Below are positions 52,057 to 60,049 of a stretch of DNA of 64,000 bases, one piece after another (within the stretch, counting starts at the first letter, position 1; every line of letters starts with the position of its first letter). The DNA is from Actinomycetota bacterium. GTDB lineage: Bacteria; Actinomycetota; Actinomycetes; S36-B12; CAIYMF01. The position numbers were made by a program, and so were the translations under genes. The notes under the pieces are model-generated. The model searched no databases, had not been told where the DNA came from, and was given only the letters and a program-made list of their open reading frames with translations. Location: positions 62,001 to 126,000 of the forward strand of contig JAIUOK010000002.1 of NCBI GenBank assembly GCA_020161245.1, given 5' to 3'.

Positions 52057-52845
52057 ATGGACTCTGGGCTGCCGGCCTCCCCTCTCGTCGTCGACCGGAC
52101 GGCCACCGACCCCGTCCACGTCCAGATCGCCGCGTGGCTCTCGACGGCCGTCGCGCGCGGCGAGCTCGTCCCCGGGCAGCGGCTGCCCGGCGAGCGGGAG
52201 CTCGCGGAGCGCATCGGCGTCAGCCGGATGACGCTGCGCCAGGCGCTCGCCGAGCTCGAGTCGCAGGGGACGCTGGTGCGCGTGCCCGGCCGGGCCGGCG
52301 GGGCCTTCGTCGCCGAGCCGCAGGTCGAGGTCGACCTCACCCATCTGTCGGGCCTCACCGACCAGCTGCGCCGCGCCGGCAGGCGCGCGGGCGCTCGCGT
52401 CCTCTCGGCGCGTCGGCTCGTCCCTGACACCGGCGTCGCCCGAGCCCTGGGGCTGACCGGGCGCGCCCAGGCCTACGAGGTGGTGCGCGTGCGCTCCGCC
52501 AACGGCGTGCCGATCGCCCTGGAGCGCTCGTGGTTCCCCGCGCGCCTCTACCCCGGCCTCACCGACCACCCGCTGTCCGGCTCCATCTACAGCGTGCTCG
52601 ACACCCGCTACAGCCGGCCGCCCGTCACGGCCGAGGAGCACCTCACCCCGGTCCTCGCGGACGCCGAAGCGGCCGAGCACCTGGGGCTGGCCGCCGACGG
52701 CCCCGTGATGCTGGTCGAGCGCACGGCCTACGACGCCACCGGCACGCCCGTCGAGCATGCGCGCGACACGTTCCGGCCGGACCGGGTGCGCTTCCTCGTG
52801 CGCCGCACCCCCGACGACCCCACCACCCTCCGCGCCGTCACCTGA
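52057..52845 (+). CDS. GntR/HutC-family transcriptional regulator
   Basis: 262 residues. N-terminal winged helix (about 18-85, with LPGERELAERIGVSRMTLRQ and TLVRVPGRAGGAFV) joined to a UTRA effector domain (about 100-255, with YEVVRVRSANGVPIALERSW and EEHLTPV), the HutC subgroup to which DasR belongs. It is embedded in the amine cluster directly after the permease, so it is the likely reader of the two GGTCTAGACC palindromes. The effector is probably an amine or its gamma-glutamyl or phospho derivative. ATG 52057 follows GGGGAGG. It converges with the flavoprotein gene. Confidence 0.9.
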   Translation: MDSGLPASPLVVDRTATDPVHVQIAAWLSTAVARGELVPGQRLPGERELAERIGVSRMTLRQALAELESQGTLVRVPGRAGGAFVAEPQVEVDLTHLSGLTDQLRRAGRRAGARVLSARRLVPDTGVARALGLTGRAQAYEVVRVRSANGVPIALERSWFPARLYPGLTDHPLSGSIYSVLDTRYSRPPVTAEEHLTPVLADAEAAEHLGLAADGPVMLVERTAYDATGTPVEHARDTFRPDRVRFLVRRTPDDPTTLRAVT

Positions 52846-52871
52846 GCCCGTCCTGCGCTCGAACCCGGGGG

Positions 52872-55382
52872 TCAGGCGCGGACGCGGGTGCCCTTCGGGT
52901 CGTAGAGGGGGTCGGGGTGGACAGTCGCGCCGATCCACTCGCCGAAGACGCCCACCTCCAGCCGGGTGCCGTCGGCCACCAGTCCTCCGTCGCCGAGCGG
53001 CAGCGCGCCGTCGACCGGCAAGTAGGCGAAGGCGATCGAGGCCCCGAGGTGATAGCCCAGGCCGCCGCTCGTGACGCGCCCGAGCACCTCGCCCCCGGGG
53101 ACGCGCACGGGCTCGTTGCCGAGCGCCACGGCCTTCGTGCCGTCGAGCACCAGGCAGGTGAGGCGGCGCGAGACACCCGCCTGCTTCTGCGCCAGGAGCG
53201 CCTCGCGGCCGAGGAAGCCGCCCTCCTTGCCGAGCCGGACGCAGAACCCGAGGCCGGCCTCGTAGGGCGTGTGCGCCGGGCCGATGTCCGAGCCCCACGC
53301 CCGGTAGCCCTTCTCCAGCCGCAGCGACTCGATCGCGCGGTAGCCGCCGGCGACGAGGCCTTGCTCGCGGCCGGCGTCCCACAGCGTGCGCCAGAGGTTG
53401 AGCCCGTACTCGGACGGGCAGTAGAGCTCCCATCCCAGCTCGCCGACGTAGGTCACCCGCACCATCCGCACGGGGACGTCGCCCACGGTCGTCTCGCGCA
53501 TCGCCAGGAACGGGAAGGCCTCGTTCGACAGGTCCTGCGGCGTGAGCGGCGCGACGACCTCGCGGGCCTTCGGCCCCCAGATGCCGAAGCAGGCCCAGGC
53601 CCCGGTGACGTCGGCGATGCGCACGTCGGCCTCGAGGGCGCGCGCCTGCGAGCGGAGCCAGGCGGCGTCATGGGTGCCGAACGCGGTACCGGTGACCACC
53701 AGGAAGAGGTCGCGTTCGAGGTGGGTGACCGTGAAGTCGCACTCGATCCCGCCGCTGGCGTTGAGCGCCTGCGTGTACGTGACCGTGCCCGCGCCGCGTG
53801 CGACGTCGTTGTCGCACACCCACTGCATGAGCCGGGTGGCGTCCGGGCCGGACACCTCGAGCTTGGCGAACGACGACTCGTCGAAGACGACGACACCGTC
53901 GCGGGTCGCGCGATGCTCGGCGACGACGGCCGGGGACCAGTGCCGCCCGGCCCAGCCGTCGGGACGCCAGGCCTCGTCGTCGGCGGCCGAGTTCGAGTCG
54001 TAGTGGTTGACCCGCTCCCAGCCGGACTTCTCGCCGAACGAGGCGCCGTGCTCGACGTGCCACGGGTAGGCGGCCGACGTCCGCAGCGGGCGGCCGGCCG
54101 ACCGCTCGTGCGCGGGGTAGCGGATGTCGTAGTACGACTCGTAGTTCTCGACCGTGCGCTTGAGCGTGTACGACGGCGAGCGGTACGACTGGCCGAACCT
54201 CCGCACGTCCATGTGCCAGAGATCCATGGGCGGTGCGCCGTCGAGCACCCACTCGGCCATGACCTTGCCGACGCCGCCCGCGCCGGCGATGCCGTGGGCG
54301 CAGAAGCCGGCGGCCACGAAGAACCCGCCCACCTCGGTGGGGCCGAGGCAGAACTCGTTGTCGGGCGTGAACGCCTCGGGGCCGTTGATGAAGGTGCGGA
54401 TTCCAGCCTCGGCGATCGACGGCACGCGGATGGCGGCGTTCTCGGCGATCTCCTCGAAGCGCTCGTCGACCGGCGTGAGCAGCTTGCCGTTGAAGTCGGC
54501 GGGCACGGAGTCGTACGACGACGCCGAGGCGGTCCACGGCTCGGACTGCCGCTCGTAGCCGCCCATCACCAGGCCGTCGACCTCCTGGCGGTAGTACACG
54601 AGCAGGTCGGGGTCGCGCAGCGACGGCAGCGGGGTCTCGCGGTGCTCGAACATCGGCTCGGTGACGACGTACTGGTGCGACATCGGCACGATCGGCACCC
54701 GGACGCCGACCATCCGCGCGATCTCGGCCGCGAACATGCCGCCGCAGTCGACGACGAGCTCGCACTCGATGTCGCCCTGGTCGGTACGCACGCGGGTGAC
54801 GCGGCGGCGCAGCCCCTCGCCCTCCGTGTCGATGCCCAGGACCCGGGTGCGGGTGTGGATCGAGACGCCCATCGCGCGGGCGCCCGCGGCCAGCGAGTAG
54901 GCCAGACCGGACGGGTCGACCTGGCCGTCGGTGGGCAGGTACGCCGCGCCGACGACGCCGTCGGTCGACATGAGCGGGAAGAGGTCCTGGGCCTCCTGCG
55001 CCGAGATCGTGTGCAGCTCGAGGCCGCTCGATGCTGCCCACCCGGACTGGCGCGAGATCTCCTCCCAGCGCTCCTGGGTGGAGGCCAGCCGGATCGACCC
55101 GCACTCGACCCACCCAGGCGGCGTATCCCCCGCCTGGAGCTCGCGGTAGAGCTCGACGGAGTAGCGGTTCATCGCGGTCAGGGTCGGGTCGGCGCGCAGC
55201 TGGCCCACGAGGCCGGCGGAGTGGAAGGTCGAGCCGCTCGTGAGCTCCGACCGGTCGACCAGGACGACGTCGCGCTCGCCGGCCTTCGCGAGGTGGTAGG
55301 CGACCGAGCAGCCTCCGACGCCTCCCCCGATGACGACGACGCGGGCACGGGCGGGCAGGGCGCGGGATACCGGCTCGGTCAC
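52872..55382 (-). CDS. FAD-dependent DAO-GcvT fusion oxidoreductase (dimethylglycine/sarcosine-dehydrogenase-like)
   Basis: 836 residues. An N-terminal FAD-binding DAO domain (VVVIGGGVGGCSVAYHLAKA at about 16-35; GFCAHGIAGAGGVGK later) is joined to a C-terminal GcvT/aminomethyltransferase region (about 430-836; ESSFAKLEVSGPDA, TYVGELGWELY, AIESLRLEKGYRAWGSDI). Such fusions oxidise N-methylated amines and pass the one-carbon unit to tetrahydrofolate. In the present cluster it may demethylate a substrate before gamma-glutamylation, or act as the PuuB-like amine oxidase. GTG 55382; a GGTCTAGACC box lies 42 nt upstream. Confidence 0.9.
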   Translation of the reverse strand: MTEPVSRALPARARVVVIGGGVGGCSVAYHLAKAGERDVVLVDRSELTSGSTFHSAGLVGQLRADPTLTAMNRYSVELYRELQAGDTPPGWVECGSIRLASTQERWEEISRQSGWAASSGLELHTISAQEAQDLFPLMSTDGVVGAAYLPTDGQVDPSGLAYSLAAGARAMGVSIHTRTRVLGIDTEGEGLRRRVTRVRTDQGDIECELVVDCGGMFAAEIARMVGVRVPIVPMSHQYVVTEPMFEHRETPLPSLRDPDLLVYYRQEVDGLVMGGYERQSEPWTASASSYDSVPADFNGKLLTPVDERFEEIAENAAIRVPSIAEAGIRTFINGPEAFTPDNEFCLGPTEVGGFFVAAGFCAHGIAGAGGVGKVMAEWVLDGAPPMDLWHMDVRRFGQSYRSPSYTLKRTVENYESYYDIRYPAHERSAGRPLRTSAAYPWHVEHGASFGEKSGWERVNHYDSNSAADDEAWRPDGWAGRHWSPAVVAEHRATRDGVVVFDESSFAKLEVSGPDATRLMQWVCDNDVARGAGTVTYTQALNASGGIECDFTVTHLERDLFLVVTGTAFGTHDAAWLRSQARALEADVRIADVTGAWACFGIWGPKAREVVAPLTPQDLSNEAFPFLAMRETTVGDVPVRMVRVTYVGELGWELYCPSEYGLNLWRTLWDAGREQGLVAGGYRAIESLRLEKGYRAWGSDIGPAHTPYEAGLGFCVRLGKEGGFLGREALLAQKQAGVSRRLTCLVLDGTKAVALGNEPVRVPGGEVLGRVTSGGLGYHLGASIAFAYLPVDGALPLGDGGLVADGTRLEVGVFGEWIGATVHPDPLYDPKGTRVRA

Positions 55383-55423
55383 GCGCCGAGGGTACCGACG
55401 ACGGCGCCGCGGCGGGGTGTAAT

Positions 55424-55433
55424 GGTCTAGACC
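55424..55433. promoter_or_regulatory. GGTCTAGACC palindrome, candidate HutC/GntR operator (flavoprotein promoter)
   Basis: A perfect 10-bp palindrome 42 nt before the DAO-GcvT start; flanks T and G. GAAACGCCGGT follows at 55434-55444, repeating the sequence next to the site at 49128-49139. Confidence 0.7.
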
Positions 55434-55455
55434 GAAACGCCGGTCAGGAGCGGCG

Positions 55456-56391
55456 TCAGCCTGGCAGCAGCGAGCGCCAGGCGTCGGCGACGAGCACCGG
55501 CTGCTCGATCTGCGCCACATGCCCGGCGTGGGGGATCACCAGCACCCGGACGTCGGGGAACGCCTTGGTGTGCGCGTGGATCGGATCGACGAGCTTGTCG
55601 CGCCGGCCGTAGACGAGCAGCGTCGGGACGGTGATCCGCTCGGCCAGCTTCCACGGCCGCTCCGGCGTGCGGTCGAGGTAGGTGGCCATGAGCCCGCGCA
55701 GCGACTGCACGAAGGCGTCCCCGACGTAGGGCAGCGCGTCGCGCCGGCGGATCTCCTCGACCGCCTCGTGCATCCGCTGCTCGGGCACGGTCGAGGGGTC
55801 GGCGAAGTTGATGTCGACGCTGGCCTTCACCCGGTGGTGGGCATCGACCTCGAGGTAGCGCTTGACCAGCCGCTGGCCGACGCCGGGGATCGACACGACA
55901 GGCAGGTGCACGTTCGTGCGGCGCACGCCCACCTTGGGCAGCGCCGGGCTGATCAGCGTCAGGGACCGGACGAGCTCGGGCCGGCGGGCCGCGAGCTGCA
56001 CCGCGATGGAGCCGCCCATCGAGTTGCCGAACAGGTGGACCGGCCGTCCGTCGAAGCGCGTCTCGATGAGCTCGGCCATCGACTCCGCGCTGCGGCGCGG
56101 CGTGTAGTCGCCGTCCCGGGGCGGCGGCGACCAGCCGAAGCCGGGCAGGTCCGGCGCGACCCCGTCGAGGCGGTCGCGCAGCAGCGCCATGAGGTCGGTC
56201 CAGTTCGTGGCCGCGCCGCCGAGCCCGTGGACGAACAGGGCCGGGGCCGCGTCGGGGGACGCCGGCCGGGCCTCGCGCAGGGAGAACGTGCCGTTCGACA
56301 GAACGACGTCGCGCCGCGGCCAGGGCGCCGGGAGATCGGCGAGCAGGTCGGCGGTCTTACGGGGGAGCTCGGGGTGCGGCGTCGCGGTCAT
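55456..56391 (-). CDS. Alpha/beta hydrolase
   Basis: 311 residues. FVHGLGGAATNW (oxyanion loop), nucleophile elbow FGNSMGGS, acid Asp in VYGRRDKLVDP and His in IPHAGHVAQ form an intact triad. It is cytoplasmic, of the epoxide-hydrolase/C-C-hydrolase type; the substrate cannot be told. ATG 56391 overlaps the stop of the upstream unknown gene (ATGA). It lies upstream of the flavoprotein gene on the same strand, with the GGTCTAGACC box between. Confidence 0.85.
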   Translation of the reverse strand: MTATPHPELPRKTADLLADLPAPWPRRDVVLSNGTFSLREARPASPDAAPALFVHGLGGAATNWTDLMALLRDRLDGVAPDLPGFGWSPPPRDGDYTPRRSAESMAELIETRFDGRPVHLFGNSMGGSIAVQLAARRPELVRSLTLISPALPKVGVRRTNVHLPVVSIPGVGQRLVKRYLEVDAHHRVKASVDINFADPSTVPEQRMHEAVEEIRRRDALPYVGDAFVQSLRGLMATYLDRTPERPWKLAERITVPTLLVYGRRDKLVDPIHAHTKAFPDVRVLVIPHAGHVAQIEQPVLVADAWRSLLPG

Positions 56392-57308
56392 GGAGCCGGG
56401 GTGAGGAGCGGGAGCCTGCGGTTCACAGCATCGAGCGTCGCACGGATGACGGCCTGGTGGACATCGTCGCGCACCTCCGACGCCCCGGTGAGCCGCTCGA
56501 CCTCTCCGTGCAGGCAGCACTCGACCTGCACGACCGCCACCTCGTGGTCGCCCACCATCGGGGTCGATACGGCGCTGACGGAGAAGCCGTCCTCGCACTC
56601 GACGAGCGCCGCGACGGCGCGCAGGGTGGCCAGGGCGATGGTCTCGAGCACGGCGGTGTCGGTGGAACCGCCGTCGGCGGAGCCACGTACCTCTCCCCGT
56701 GGGCCCAGCAGGGCGACGGTCGCCTGGGCGCGGTGGTGGTCGGCGATGACCGAGAGCCGCGCGATGGACAGCCGCACCTCGTCGTCGGTGAGATCGATCT
56801 GCTGCGGCGGCGCGGCGTGCTGCTCCGGGATGGTCGACGAGCCGCTCGGGTGCCGGGCGGCGGCAGCGAGCACGTCGACGTCGAAGTCGCGGCCGCTGCG
56901 GCGGTCGAGCTCGGCGATGAGCCCGTCGATCTCGATGCCGAGGTCGACCACGTCGGCGAGATCTGCCCCGTCGTCCTCTAGGCCGCTGCTGGTCGCTGCG
57001 TGGCCGCCTGCCGGTGCAGCGTCGGGACGCGGCCGCGGGAGCGCGGTGACGCCGCGCGCCGTGTCGGTGATGTCCATGACGAGGTCGACCTCGTCGTGGT
57101 CGAGGCCCACCCCGAACTGCAGGCGCAGCATCGAGTGGACGGCGCGGGCCACGGCCGCCTGGTCGGTGGAGTCGTCGAGGACGAGGTGCACCTCGGTGCC
57201 GTTACCTGCCGAGTCGCCGACGCGCACGGAGGCCTCGAGCACGCCCGGCACCACCCTGAGGGCGTGCTCGACCCGCTGGGCGGCGGAGGCGGTTCGCTCG
57301 ACGTGCAC
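56388..57308 (-). CDS. Unrecognised protein of 306 residues, possibly conserved in actinobacteria
   Basis: No family recognised. Residues 1-75 (RVEHALRVVPGVLEASVRVG, then an acidic strand and GLDHDEVDLVMD) look like a small alpha/beta domain. A low-complexity linker (about 85-165) follows, and residues 170-300 (VRLSIARLSVIADHHRAQAT, ETIALATLRAVAALV, GDHEVAVVQVECCLHGEVER) form a second alpha/beta domain with alternating strands. There is no membrane segment. GTG 57308 is assumed. It overlaps the hydrolase gene by 4 nt and is divergent from the small acidic protein. A sensory or regulatory role is only a guess. Confidence 0.65.
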   Translation of the reverse strand: MHVERTASAAQRVEHALRVVPGVLEASVRVGDSAGNGTEVHLVLDDSTDQAAVARAVHSMLRLQFGVGLDHDEVDLVMDITDTARGVTALPRPRPDAAPAGGHAATSSGLEDDGADLADVVDLGIEIDGLIAELDRRSGRDFDVDVLAAAARHPSGSSTIPEQHAAPPQQIDLTDDEVRLSIARLSVIADHHRAQATVALLGPRGEVRGSADGGSTDTAVLETIALATLRAVAALVECEDGFSVSAVSTPMVGDHEVAVVQVECCLHGEVERLTGASEVRDDVHQAVIRATLDAVNRRLPLLTPAP

Positions 57309-57517
57309 GCGTCAAAACTACGGACGACCCGCCGGGGTTGCGCGTCGACATGCGCACGGTTGGCTCACTACGACCCTGTGTTGCGACGATGTCACAGAGG
57401 GTCCGGATTCCGGCGGCGGGGCCCGGCTGGCGTCCTCTCGCCGCGCCCCGGCGACGCAGCGTGGTCGCGCGTACCGTGGGGTGCATCGAGCATGACGCGA
57501 TCGGCAAGGAGGCGGTC

Positions 57518-57718
57518 ATGACCACTCCCGCATTCGACGACCAGGCTCTCCCGGCCGACCCGGCCGACCTCGACGAGCAGCGCCGCCCCCTCGTGGCGGA
57601 CGCCGACGATGCGGCCGCCGAGCCGCCTCCGGACGCCGATGCCGGGCTCGAGGCCGACCCGGCGGACCTGCTCGACCAGCTCCGCGAGGTGCCGGTCGAC
57701 GACGACTACGACCGCTGA
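57518..57718 (+). CDS. Small acidic protein, function unknown
   Basis: 66 residues, strongly acidic, with DPADLDEQRRPLV and EADPADLLDQLREVPVDDDY. DPADL occurs twice. ATG 57518 lies 6 nt after AAGGAGG, a strong ribosome-binding site, and codon use fits the genome, so it is probably translated. No fold can be named; likely disordered. It lies 74 nt before the TetR gene on the same strand. Confidence 0.65.
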   Translation: MTTPAFDDQALPADPADLDEQRRPLVADADDAAAEPPPDADAGLEADPADLLDQLREVPVDDDYDR

Positions 57719-57768
57719 GCGCCGCAAGGACGCGCGTCCCCGCTTCGGCCGACATGACCGTCCGGGCG

Positions 57769-57782
57769 CTACCGGTCGGTAG
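57769..57782. promoter_or_regulatory. CTACCGGTCGGTAG inverted repeat, candidate TetR operator
   Basis: Perfect 6-bp arms around GT. It overlaps the first three bases of a -10-like TAGGAT (57780-57785), and the TetR-gene ATG comes 7 nt later, so the transcript is probably leaderless and autorepressed. Confidence 0.65.
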
Positions 57783-57792
57783 GATCCCCCGC

Positions 57793-58443
57793 ATGTCTGT
57801 GGTGTCCGACGGCGGCGCCCCCGCCGCCTCCCCGCGCGGCCAGCGCCTGCCCCGCCGCGAGCGGCGAGCCCAGCTGCTCGACGCCGCCCGCGAGGTGTTC
57901 GTCGCGCAGGGCTACCACGCGGCCGCCATGGACGACATCGCCGAGGCCGCCGGCGTCAGCAAGCCGGTGCTCTACCAGCACTTCCCCGGCAAGCTCGACC
58001 TCTACCTGGCCCTGCTGGACCAGTCGGGCGAGGCGATGCTCGCGGGCCTCAACGCCGCACTCGAGTCGACCACCGACAACAAGCAGCGCGTGACCGCCGC
58101 CGTGGCCGTGTACTTCGAGTTCGTCGAGGACCCGGGCGGCGCCCACCGGCTGATCTTCGAGTCCGACCTCACCAACGAGGCCGCGGTCCGCGCCCGCGTC
58201 GACCGCTTCAACGACGCCTGCGCCGCCGGTATGGCGCGGATCATCATGGAGGACACCGGCCTGACCGAGGGCGAGGCGCTGCTGCTCGCCGCGGGCCTGC
58301 TCGGCATGTCGCAGACCGCGGCCCGCCACTGGCTGCGCGACCAGGGCCGGATCCCGCGCTCGGAGGCCGCCCGGCTCGTCTCCAGCCTGGGCTGGCGCGG
58401 CATCTCCACCTTCCCGCTCTCGCACCCGCCGGCCGACGCCTGA
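57793..58443 (+). CDS. TetR-family transcriptional regulator
   Basis: 216 residues. The N-terminal helix-turn-helix (about 25-70, with LLDAAREVFVAQGYHAAAMD and AEAAGVSKPVLYQHFPGKLD) is followed by an all-helical ligand domain. Position next to the DUF3107 gene matches Rv3208 in mycobacteria. The target and ligand are unknown. ATG 57793 begins at the expected transcription start of a TAGGAT promoter; the inverted repeat overlaps it. Confidence 0.9.
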   Translation: MSVVSDGGAPAASPRGQRLPRRERRAQLLDAAREVFVAQGYHAAAMDDIAEAAGVSKPVLYQHFPGKLDLYLALLDQSGEAMLAGLNAALESTTDNKQRVTAAVAVYFEFVEDPGGAHRLIFESDLTNEAAVRARVDRFNDACAAGMARIIMEDTGLTEGEALLLAAGLLGMSQTAARHWLRDQGRIPRSEAARLVSSLGWRGISTFPLSHPPADA

Positions 58444-58462
58444 GCCCCCGGCCCGGCCACCG

Positions 58463-58508
58463 ACGCGACGAGGCCCCGCACGCTGCTGCGTGCGGGGCCT
58501 CGTCGCGT
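58463..58508. terminator. Bidirectional terminator
   Basis: A perfect 21-bp stem (58463-58483 with 58488-58508) and 4-nt loop between the convergent TetR and DUF3107 genes. The right arm overlaps the sequence just before the DUF3107 stop. Confidence 0.85.
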
Positions 58509-58516
58509 GCTGGGTG

Positions 58517-58738
58517 TCAGGCCTGGAAGCCCACGCGGCCGCGCTCGGGCGAGCCCACCTCGACATAGGCGATCTTGTCGCCGGGCACGACCACGGTGCG
58601 GCCCTTCTCGTCGGCGAGCACGAGCGGGGTGCCCTTCTCGACGGCGGCCGAGGCGAGCGCCACGACCTCCTCCTGGGTCTGCTCGCTCTCGAGCACCACT
58701 TCGCGCGGGCCCTGCTGCACGCCGATCTTGACCTCCAC
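58517..58738 (-). CDS. DUF3107 small protein
   Basis: 73 residues. VEVKIGVQQGPREVVLESEQ and the C-terminal PGDKIAYVEVG match the conserved actinobacterial DUF3107 family (Rv3208A/TB9.4), a small ATP-synthase-like or nucleotide-related annotated protein of unknown role. GTG 58738 follows AGGAGGG. It faces the TetR gene across a terminator, as in mycobacteria. The 218-nt stretch to the ferritin-like gene shows no other gene. Confidence 0.88.
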   Translation of the reverse strand: MEVKIGVQQGPREVVLESEQTQEEVVALASAAVEKGTPLVLADEKGRTVVVPGDKIAYVEVGSPERGRVGFQA

Positions 58739-58956
58739 GGGGACCCTCCTGCGGGCGTCGTCTGCTGCTGGCGGCACCCTGTCGCGGCGCCGGCTCTCCC
58801 CGACCCTAACGGGGCGGGTCCGCGGTGGCTTCCCCGGAGGCCGCTCGTACGCCGAGGGCGAACCCGGCCGTGCGCCTGGACCCGGGGGTCTGCTCGCCTC
58901 CTGGCCGCGGCGTCGTCCCTCCGCCCTGACCAGCAGGGGCGCATCCCACAGGGCGG

Positions 58957-59712
58957 CTAGGCCTGCAGACCGAGCGTCGACATGCGCTGGGTGTGGGCGT
59001 CGGTGAGGCGGTTGAGGAGCTGGCCGAGGCCCTCGAGGCCGAGGCCGGGGCGGTCGACGTCGCCCACGAGCAGCGCGGTCAGCCCGTCGCGCTCGGCCAC
59101 GACCTGCTGCGCCTGCTGCAGCGCCTCCCCCACGAGGCGGCGCCCCCACAGCGCCAGCCGGCCGGCGACCCGCGGGTCCTCGGTGATGGCGGCTCGGACG
59201 GTGGCGACGGCGAAGTTGGCGTGGCCGGAGTCCGAGCAGACCTCGAGCACAAGATCGCGGGTGCCGGGGTCGAGCAGCTCGGCGACCTCGCGGTAGAAGT
59301 CGGTGGCGATGCCGTCGCCGACGTAGGCCTTCACCAGCCCTTCGAGCCAATCGCTGGGGCGGGTCTGCTCGTGGAAGGCCAGCAGCGGCGGCCGGAATGG
59401 CTCCATCGCCTCCGACGGGTCGACGCCGAGCTCGGCGATGCGCTCGGCGAGGCGGGTGAAGTGGCGCACCTCGGCGGTGGCCATGAGCGCCAGCGCGGCC
59501 TCGTCGGAGATGGAGGGCGCCACGGCGGCGTCGACGGCGAGGCGCTCGAAGGCGACGAGCTCGGAGTAGGCGAGGACTCCGAGCAGGTCGATGACGCCGC
59601 TGCGGTAGACCGGGTCGTCGTCGAGCGCGGACGCCGGCACGCCGGAGCCGTCGCCTGAGGGGGCCGGCTCGTCACCAGGATCGGGCACCGCGTGCAGCGT
59701 CTCGTCGTCCAC
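58957..59712 (-). CDS. Ferritin-like-fold protein (MiaE_2-like)
   Basis: 251 residues. The helical core (YSELVAFERLAVDAAVAPSI, MATAEVRHFTRLAERIAELG, DFYREVAELLDPGTRDLVLE) has Glu and EXXH motifs of four-helix carboxylate-bridged di-iron proteins. It corresponds to Rv3210c, which lies before rhlE in mycobacteria. A hydroxylase acting on tRNA has been suggested for relatives, but the function is unproven. The N-terminal 30 residues are acidic and disordered. GTG 59712 is assumed. Confidence 0.82.
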   Translation of the reverse strand: MDDETLHAVPDPGDEPAPSGDGSGVPASALDDDPVYRSGVIDLLGVLAYSELVAFERLAVDAAVAPSISDEAALALMATAEVRHFTRLAERIAELGVDPSEAMEPFRPPLLAFHEQTRPSDWLEGLVKAYVGDGIATDFYREVAELLDPGTRDLVLEVCSDSGHANFAVATVRAAITEDPRVAGRLALWGRRLVGEALQQAQQVVAERDGLTALLVGDVDRPGLGLEGLGQLLNRLTDAHTQRMSTLGLQA

Positions 59713-60049
59713 GGGCGGAGCGTACGCGCGCGATGCCGCCCGGTCGCGCGATAGCCGCGCATCGGGGTGGAGCAGGGCCGGTCGCGCGGATGGTCGGGCC
59801 GGAGGGCCTGCCCCGGTAGGATGGGCGGCGTACATCCTGGTCACGGCCGTTGTCATCACCATCATCCGTGGCCGCCCCGCCGACGGCCTCCTCGCCGAGG
59901 AGCGTGCGGCAGGGTCGGGCGAGGCAGTCGCGACACCCGGTGCCCCTGACGGCACGACGTGACGCTGCGACCCCGCGCGACCGTGCGCTCGCCGGACTCG
60001 TCGCTCCCTGCGACGGCGTCCCGCCGCGGCCGACACCACGGAGAGCACC
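59713..60049. other. Long leader region of the DEAD-box helicase gene
   Basis: 337 bp with no convincing gene. Only arginine/proline-rich frames are open. The helicase frame itself is closed by TGA at 59960-59962. A GGAGAG site lies at 60040-60045. Long untranslated leaders are common in autoregulated cold-shock RNA helicase genes. Promoter elements could not be fixed; TAGGAT at 59818-59823 is a possible -10. Confidence 0.45.
60040..60045 (+). promoter_or_regulatory. Shine-Dalgarno that supports an AUC start for the helicase
   Basis: GGAGAG sits 4 nt before ATC at 60050, the codon where family N-termini would begin. No ATG, GTG or TTG is present in this frame between the stop at 59960 and GTG 60179. 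Confidence 0.5.

Noticed and set aside
52057-52845. Calling the HutC regulator DasR
   Set aside because: The box core fits DasR, but the gene lies in an amine cluster and the nag genes have a ROK operator, so orthology to DasR is not supported.
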